Of a DNA stretch of 64,000 nt, positions 59,331 to 64,000 are shown in pieces. The position numbers and the translations under genes were made by a program. The notes below the pieces were generated by a model that worked only from the letters and a program-made list of their open reading frames with translations, had not been told where the DNA came from and did no database searches. Position 1 is the stretch's first letter. The number at the start of each line of letters is the position of its first letter. Origin of the DNA: Icerya purchasi (Eukaryota > Arthropoda > Insecta > Hemiptera > Monophlebidae); assembly GCA_039619475.1 (NCBI GenBank), contig CM077115.1:588963643-589027642 (forward strand), read 5' to 3'.

Positions 59331-60904
59331 TCAGTCTGATGGCTTTGGGTAAACTGTTGGGTCTGAGTTAGGAATGGACTGTACTTGATATTTTAGTACC
59401 GTCATAATCTTGGTAAATTTTGCTTCAGTTCCACGGTCGGTTAGGAACTGATAGTTCTCATCTAGCATGGAAACAAGTCCTGTAATGTCGGTAGTGAAGT
59501 CTTTGACAACATCACATGCGATTTTGGCTGGTTTACACATATCTATAAAGAGAGCAAGATTTTGCAGAGACAGCGGATATCTCGATCCATTTTCATAAAT
59601 GTTATTTTTTAGAGGCCCGTAAATTAGATTAAGTGATTTTTGCGATGCGTGATGTTGTTGGGATTCTTCAGTATCACTTGGTTGTATTTTATCTACTTCT
59701 GAATCAGATTGTGTTTCTGAATCACGAGAACTGTGGTGGTCGGGTTTCGTTGTGATCTCCTTTTTTGTTTTAGCTTTTTTGCTTTTTTTGTAACTCGGCT
59801 TCACTGATGAGTGTTGTATCTTCATCTAGTTGAGTCTTTGTGGACGAATTGTTTGATAGGGCACGTTTTGTTCTCTCTGTTGTATTGGGGTTTTTAATAA
59901 ATATTTGAATCGGTTGTGTGGTTATAGGAGCCAGTTGTACGACGTTTTGTGTTTCATTAGCTGATACAGTTGCTATGAGATCTGTGTGACCAGGAGAATA
60001 TGCGTTTGACTTTATATTTGAAGGAGCATTGTCTTCTGTTAGTATATCATCTAAGTAATTGTCTTGTGGAATGTTACAGTCATCTGCTTTATGACCTTTA
60101 CTATTGCATTTGAAGCAGGTATATTCATCAAGGTTAAGAAAAATTCGGTGCATTTTGTCACGAAATGGGAATAGAAAGGATGTTGGCAGAACTGGCTGAT
60201 CTGGTTCAGGTTTTACATAGATTTGACGTCTCCAGCTGATCACATGGCTGAACAGTTCATTAGAGGAATTAACTCGTAGGAGAGACATATTGGACACCTG
60301 TTGCAGCTTTAGTTGCGCCCGAATGAATTGTTCCAATAAGTCATTAGGTATAATTGGTGAGACATGTGAGAAGATCAATTTTCTCGCCGGCGTTTTAAGT
60401 CTGCGAGCTATGATGAATTTGTCATCAAGATGTAGCCACCATGAATTTTTAGAAACATTTCAACGATCTGTTCATTTGCCAGAAATATAGCGATTCTTTG
60501 ATTACTAATTCGAGAAGCGGCTAGAATATTCTTCGTCCCGCCTACCAAATCTTTGATTGCAAGAAAATAATCACGAAGTTTGTAGTTATCAGCGTGTGAG
60601 ATAATTATTCCCTGTTCTTCTTTCGGGTAGACGAAATTGGTGATCGGGGTAATTTTATTTTTAGCATTTTGCGCATAAGATGTTGATGGTTATGATGGCG
60701 GTGATGTGGGTTTGTTGATAATCTGGATATTATGTGTAGAAATAGGATAGGATAAATGGTTACTTGATTTTGATGACGAATGCTTGATGTCATAGTGTTG
60801 CGGCAGCGGGGGATATTGCATGGCGTTGACCATATGGCTGGTATTGGAGCGGATATCTGTTGCATTTTTTGTGGAGCGGTGAAGGTAGCATTATTCGATT
60901 TCAT
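59331..60904 (-). pseudogene. I-like ORF1, gag-like protein with one zinc knuckle
   Basis: The RNA-binding partner of the ORF2 that follows. It starts MKSNNATFTAPQKMQQ at 60904. A middle domain reads KDLVGGTKNILAASRISNQR and IAIFLANEQIVEMFL in the 60,440-60,580 stretch between the open frames. Then come SHVSPIIPNDLLEQFIRAQL and the CCHC knuckle CFKCNSKGHKADDC near 60070-60115. The C-terminal region (59331-59825) is Lys/Ser/Glu-rich, then ends LSLQNLALFIDM and VSMLDENYQFL. Three frame segments must be joined, so at least two frameshifts are present. The arrangement is normal for I-like and Loa-like elements. Confidence 0.75.
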
Positions 60905-61134
60905 TGTTTATCAGCCAGCAAGCTGGCCGATGATGATTATTGTGGTGTTTTCCCCAATATGCGATAACGATGGTAGACAAATTAATAAAATGTAACTCGT
61001 ACTAATCGTAGAGATAAGCGATAAGAATGAACAACAAAAAACAAGAACACGAGAGCACAACCGATCGACTCAACACAAGAACTCTTATATTAATAACCAG
61101 GAAGCATAATATACATAAAATTAAAAGTAAAATA

Positions 61135-61900
61135 GAAAAAGAATAATGAACCTCTTGAATTTAGCAAAGAAATGAAATGTGTGGGTATATATGTACATAC
61201 ATGAAAATCTCAATTTCAGCAAACATGTTGACTATATCATGGACAAAATTAAAAAACATTACACACAACTAGTAGGTCTTAGTTTAAAATTTGTGGGTAG
61301 GACAGTTCTTTACTCAGTGTTGTTCAGATCTATTAAGCAATATGGTTCCTTGATTTATTTTACTAACATTTTGGTGAAAAAAAAAAATTAAAAAGGAACA
61401 AAGGAAAATTGTCTTAAATATAACATCTGCATATAGAACGGTTTCCTATATATCTTTGTATGTCATATCAAGAATTATGCCGGTGGATTTACCGTTGGAA
61501 ATGATTAACGAGATAGAAGTAACTAAAAACAACCAGGTAATACAGAAAATAAATGAACTGAAGTCGAAATATCTGGAGAATGGCAAAATACTAACGAGCA
61601 AAAATTAACAGGAAGACGAACGTATGGATTATTAACCAGAATCAAGGATGGATTAAAGAATAAACTACTCAATCTAGATTTATTTCTAACACAATTTCTA
61701 TTGGGACATGGTGATTTCGCTGAGTGTCAAAAAAAAATGAGCATAACAAATGATGATAAATGCAGAGAATGCAATATCGAAACAGATTCACCGCATCATA
61801 CATTTCTATTCTGTTTCGAATTCGAGCACATAAGAGCTGAATAGTATATCGGAAAAAACTACAACTGGTTCAAAAATAAAAATAGTACTATTAAGACCAT
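61135..61900 (+). pseudogene. R1-like ORF2, end of reverse transcriptase and zinc tail
   Basis: Resumes with EPLEFSKEMKCVGIY and, in a shifted frame, ENLNFSKHVDYIMDKI, the block after the catalytic box. Then YISLYVISRIMPVDLPLEMI and NEIEVTKNNQ match the R1-clade helical region, followed by FLLGHGDFAECQKKM and DDKCRECNIETDSPHHTFLF, the C..C..H..C tail. Short poly-A interruptions and stops are common. The lack of RNase H and the zinc tail support R1-clade membership. Confidence 0.7.
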
Positions 61901-62050
61901 AAAATATATTGTGCCTTTTATATTCTATCTCTTCCCTCTCCACAGATTGTTCCTATCATTTGTTCCTTTCTCCTAACAATATCTGATGTATCAAGATATA
62001 AGTTTTTTTTTTTTTTTTTTTTTCTTTTCATAAAATAATAGTGAGGATTT

Positions 62051-62092
62051 CCATGCGTTGTGTTTAACTACTGAGGCTATTACAGCACATGG
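62051..62092 (-). promoter_or_regulatory. 3'-UTR hairpin of the I-like family
   Basis: CCATG at 62051-62055 pairs with CATGG at 62088-62092, with a further GTTG/CAGC pairing inside. The motif CTATTACAG lies just before the second arm. Related structures occur at 40438-40481 and 54398-54432, and weakly at 12406-12439. 3'-end structures are how several non-LTR reverse transcriptases choose their template. Confidence 0.5.
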
Positions 62093-62108
62093 AGCCTACT
62101 TAGGAAGG

Positions 62109-64000
62109 TTAAACTCTATGGTGTAGGCCGCTGCTACGCACGAAAGCCAACATAGCTGCGACCGCAGACGGAACGTTCGATAAGATCTTAGAGATAGAGG
62201 TGGTAGTGAAATAGGTGGATCTTGGTGCCGCAAAAGAGAAACATTCGAGAAGGAGGTGAGATGTAGACGGGGCGCTTGGTTGACCACAGAAGAAGCAGAC
62301 ATTTGGGGGTGCTTGTCCCGTGAAGATATACCCGTGCGAAAGGGTTGTGTGACCTGTTCGGAGGCGATTCAAGACAGAAAAATCTCTGCGAGAAATTTCG
62401 TCTATGGGTCACCAGGGTTCTGTGGTTGATTTTATGCTTCGGAGGAATGTACTTGCGGATTTCCATTCCTGCTGCCATTCTTCTCCAGTTTGGTGCATAA
62501 ATAAATGGGCTATTGTGGGGGGAAGAGGGGGATTACATGGCATTGGAGAGAATAGTGTCGCCTGAGCTGCTCGATTGACGCGCTCATTACCTGGGACTCC
62601 TACATGGGCCGGCACCCATAGGAAGGATATTTCAGAGTTTAGGTGGGATAGTCTGTATAGTAGGTAGTGGACTTTTCTTATCAGGGGGTTTTTGGGTTTT
62701 ATTTCTGAAATAAGTTGAAGGGAATTTAAGGAGTCAGTTATAAGTAGGGCCTTTTGGGACTGGGGGTTAGTATCAGTATAGTGTTGAATGCAGAAAACAA
62801 TCGCATATATTTCAGCGTCCAGTGCTGTGCAGCAATCATGCAGTCTGACTGAGTCTGTTGTTTTTGATACTTCGAAGGAGCATGCCGCCGGTGACTGATA
62901 ACCTTTTGCCTTCGCTCCATCTGTGTAGAGGCATACATGATCGGTGTAGCTCGCTATGGTGTTTTTTACTATTTGTACTACGTTTGGGGGATATTGTGCT
63001 TTATTGAATTTTGTGAGAGATATGTTTATATTTGTGATCGGCTGACTCCAGGGAGGTACAGTTATTGCGAAATCTGGTAAAGCTCTTGGGATTGAGGGGA
63101 TTTGGAAATGATCCATAACTGAAAAAAGTTCAGGCACTGGATCGTTCCCAAAACTCCCATTAGGGGATATGGTGGCCGGCTCGAGTGACGGGGTCTTAGT
63201 ATTACTAAGGAGGGAGCTCAGTTCTTTAAAGTTGTAATATTTCCTATAATAGGATAGTGGGGGACAACCTGCCAATGCACACAAACTTACAACAGGAGTA
63301 GAGGGATGAGTGGAAAGAATAGACCGGAGGGCCGCAAAATGTACAGGATCTAAGGATCTTAACACACTATTGGCGGCTGAGGAGTATACCTGGCACCCAT
63401 AATTGATTCACGAAAGGATGATTGATCTATATATTGTAAGGAGTAGTTTTGGATTTATGTTGTATTTGTAATTCGACAGATATTTTAGGATGGACAAGGA
63501 TTTTAGACATTTAGCTTTGAGCTCATGTATGTGATCGCGCCAGGAGAGTTTTTTATCAAATATGAAGCCTAGAAACTTAACTGATGGACGGTTTGGGATA
63601 AGAACACCATTTAGACTCAGGAATATGCTGGAAAGTGCGTTTTGGCGTCCCCTGTGGAAATCAACACATATTGTTTTTGTTGAGGAGAAGGTCAAACCGT
63701 TGTCATTAGACCACTTTTGGAGCTTTTTTATGGATTTTTGTAGGATATTTTGAGCGTTTATAGGATGGTTGGATGATAGGGAGATGTTTAGGTCGTCCAC
63801 ATAGAGCCGGGACGTTACAGGGGCGGCAAGACAGTCAGTTAAGTCGTTAATGTAGTATATGAACAAGGTTGCACTTAAAGCAGAGCCTTGTGGTACACCA
63901 TTTTCCAACAGCATCAGTTCAGACGTTGACGAACCAGTCGTAACTTGGATCGTTCTATTGTCTAAGAAGCTGTGTAGGTATTTACCCATTTTTCCGGCGA
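62109..64000 (-). pseudogene. I-like ORF2: reverse transcriptase, RNase H, zinc tail
   Basis: One frame carries the whole reading. Reverse transcriptase: GVPQGSALSATLFIYYINDL and RLYVDDLNISLSS (catalytic YVDD), then SVKFLGFIFDKKLSWRDHI. RNase H: VCLYTDGAKAKG (first Asp), LDAEIYAIVF (Glu), LLITDSLNSLQL (second Asp) and LWVPAHVGVPGNERVNRAAQ, where Asn replaces the last Asp. The tail has LNRLRTGHTTLSHGYIFTG and CFFCGQPSAPSTSHLLLEC. Only two in-frame stops are seen, both TGA: at 63408, where relatives have Arg in LSR(I/L)xYGCQVY, and at 62409, where relatives have a second Trp in EPWWP. Both are single transitions from CGA and TGG. The endonuclease and ORF1 lie outside the window. Confidence 0.85.

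Larger units (their letters stand above)
55886..61134 (-). mobile_element. Nearly full-length I-like retrotransposon
   Basis: On the minus strand: ORF1 (60904-59331), a 53-bp gap, ORF2 (59277-56029) and a 3' end in ATTT/TTTA-type repeats near 55888-55915, in place of a poly-A tail. It is inserted into the R1-like reverse transcriptase between two similar short sequences, GAAAAAAATAATTCAAC (from 55869) and GAAAAAGAATAATGAAC (from 61136), which look like a diverged target-site duplication. ORF2 has few lesions, so this is one of the younger elements here. Confidence 0.8.
52375..62002 (+). mobile_element. R1-like retrotransposon, broken up by two nested insertions
   Basis: Plus-strand pieces in the correct order make one element: ORF1 with zinc knuckles (52375-53080), endonuclease and early reverse transcriptase (53077-54343), mid reverse transcriptase (55096-55885), and the end of reverse transcriptase plus zinc tail (61135-61900). 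It has no RNase H and ends with a C..C..H..C motif, as in the R1 clade. I-like elements on the opposite strand occupy 54344-55095 and 55886-61134. All pieces carry stops and frameshifts. The 5' end is truncated near 52375. Confidence 0.75.
62003..64000 (-). mobile_element. I-like retrotransposon running off the right edge
   Basis: The poly-A tail is the T run at 62003-62023. Next come a 3' untranslated region with the CCATG..CATGG hairpin and TTTAACTACTGAGGCTATTA signature, then the ORF2 C-terminus, RNase H and reverse transcriptase. The 5' part lies beyond the window. Confidence 0.85.

Overview
The window looks like heterochromatic or subtelomeric-type DNA from an arthropod, most likely an insect. 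It is AT-rich and holds no intact host gene that I can defend. It is packed with non-LTR retrotransposons of insect-type clades (Jockey, I-like with RNase H, R1-like, CR1/Daphne-like, RTE-like), Penelope-like elements, hAT-type MITEs and one very large satellite array. Hymenoptera would fit the mix of elements, but the sequence does not settle the order or species.

Left part (1-20,339). A 5'-truncated RTE-like reverse transcriptase (1,215-2,665, +) is followed by a decayed but nearly complete Jockey element (3,241-7,430, -). Then come an RTE-like endonuclease scrap (8,895-9,249, -), a probable tRNA-derived SINE (10,719-10,994), an I-like RNase H fragment (12,366-13,400, -) and small R1-like and RT scraps (13,405-14,915). 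Two hAT MITEs with internal 15-bp minisatellites lie inside a ~636-bp tandem duplication (16,140-17,400). An unidentified, broken protein-coding sequence (18,732-19,879, +) is the last thing before a 100-N assembly gap (20,340-20,439).

Middle (20,440-39,207). About 298 head-to-tail copies of a 63-bp satellite. One strand has 22 C and only 1 G per monomer, and each monomer carries three TAACC pentamers, the same pentamer found in a (CCTAA)n insect telomere strand. Because 63 is divisible by three, the minus strand shows a spurious open frame of thousands of codons. The block 27,998-39,207 looks identical copy to copy. Blocks near the gap and at 27,121-27,420 are full of indels.

Right part (39,208-64,000) is a nest of retroelements. 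A CR1/Daphne-like element on the minus strand keeps an intact PHD/coiled-coil ORF1 (48,918-49,766) and an intact endonuclease-reverse transcriptase ORF2 (41,951-44,728). The two are pushed apart by an I-like insertion flanked by 511-bp direct repeats, and one of those repeats was later hit by a Penelope-like element (13-bp target-site duplication, GIY-YIG domain, hammerhead-type motif). A second Penelope-like insertion (50,356-50,942, 15-bp target-site duplication) has 145-bp inverted arms, each holding a hammerhead-type motif, and it splits an I-like RNase H frame. A plus-strand R1-like element (about 52,375-62,002) is interrupted by two minus-strand I-like elements, one of them nearly full length (55,886-61,134). 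A last I-like element (62,003 onward, -) runs off the right edge.

The points most worth follow-up are the strand-asymmetric satellite, the paired inverted hammerhead motifs, the 511-bp repeats around a retroelement insertion, and a shared 3'-end hairpin plus CTATTAC-like motif in the I-like family.
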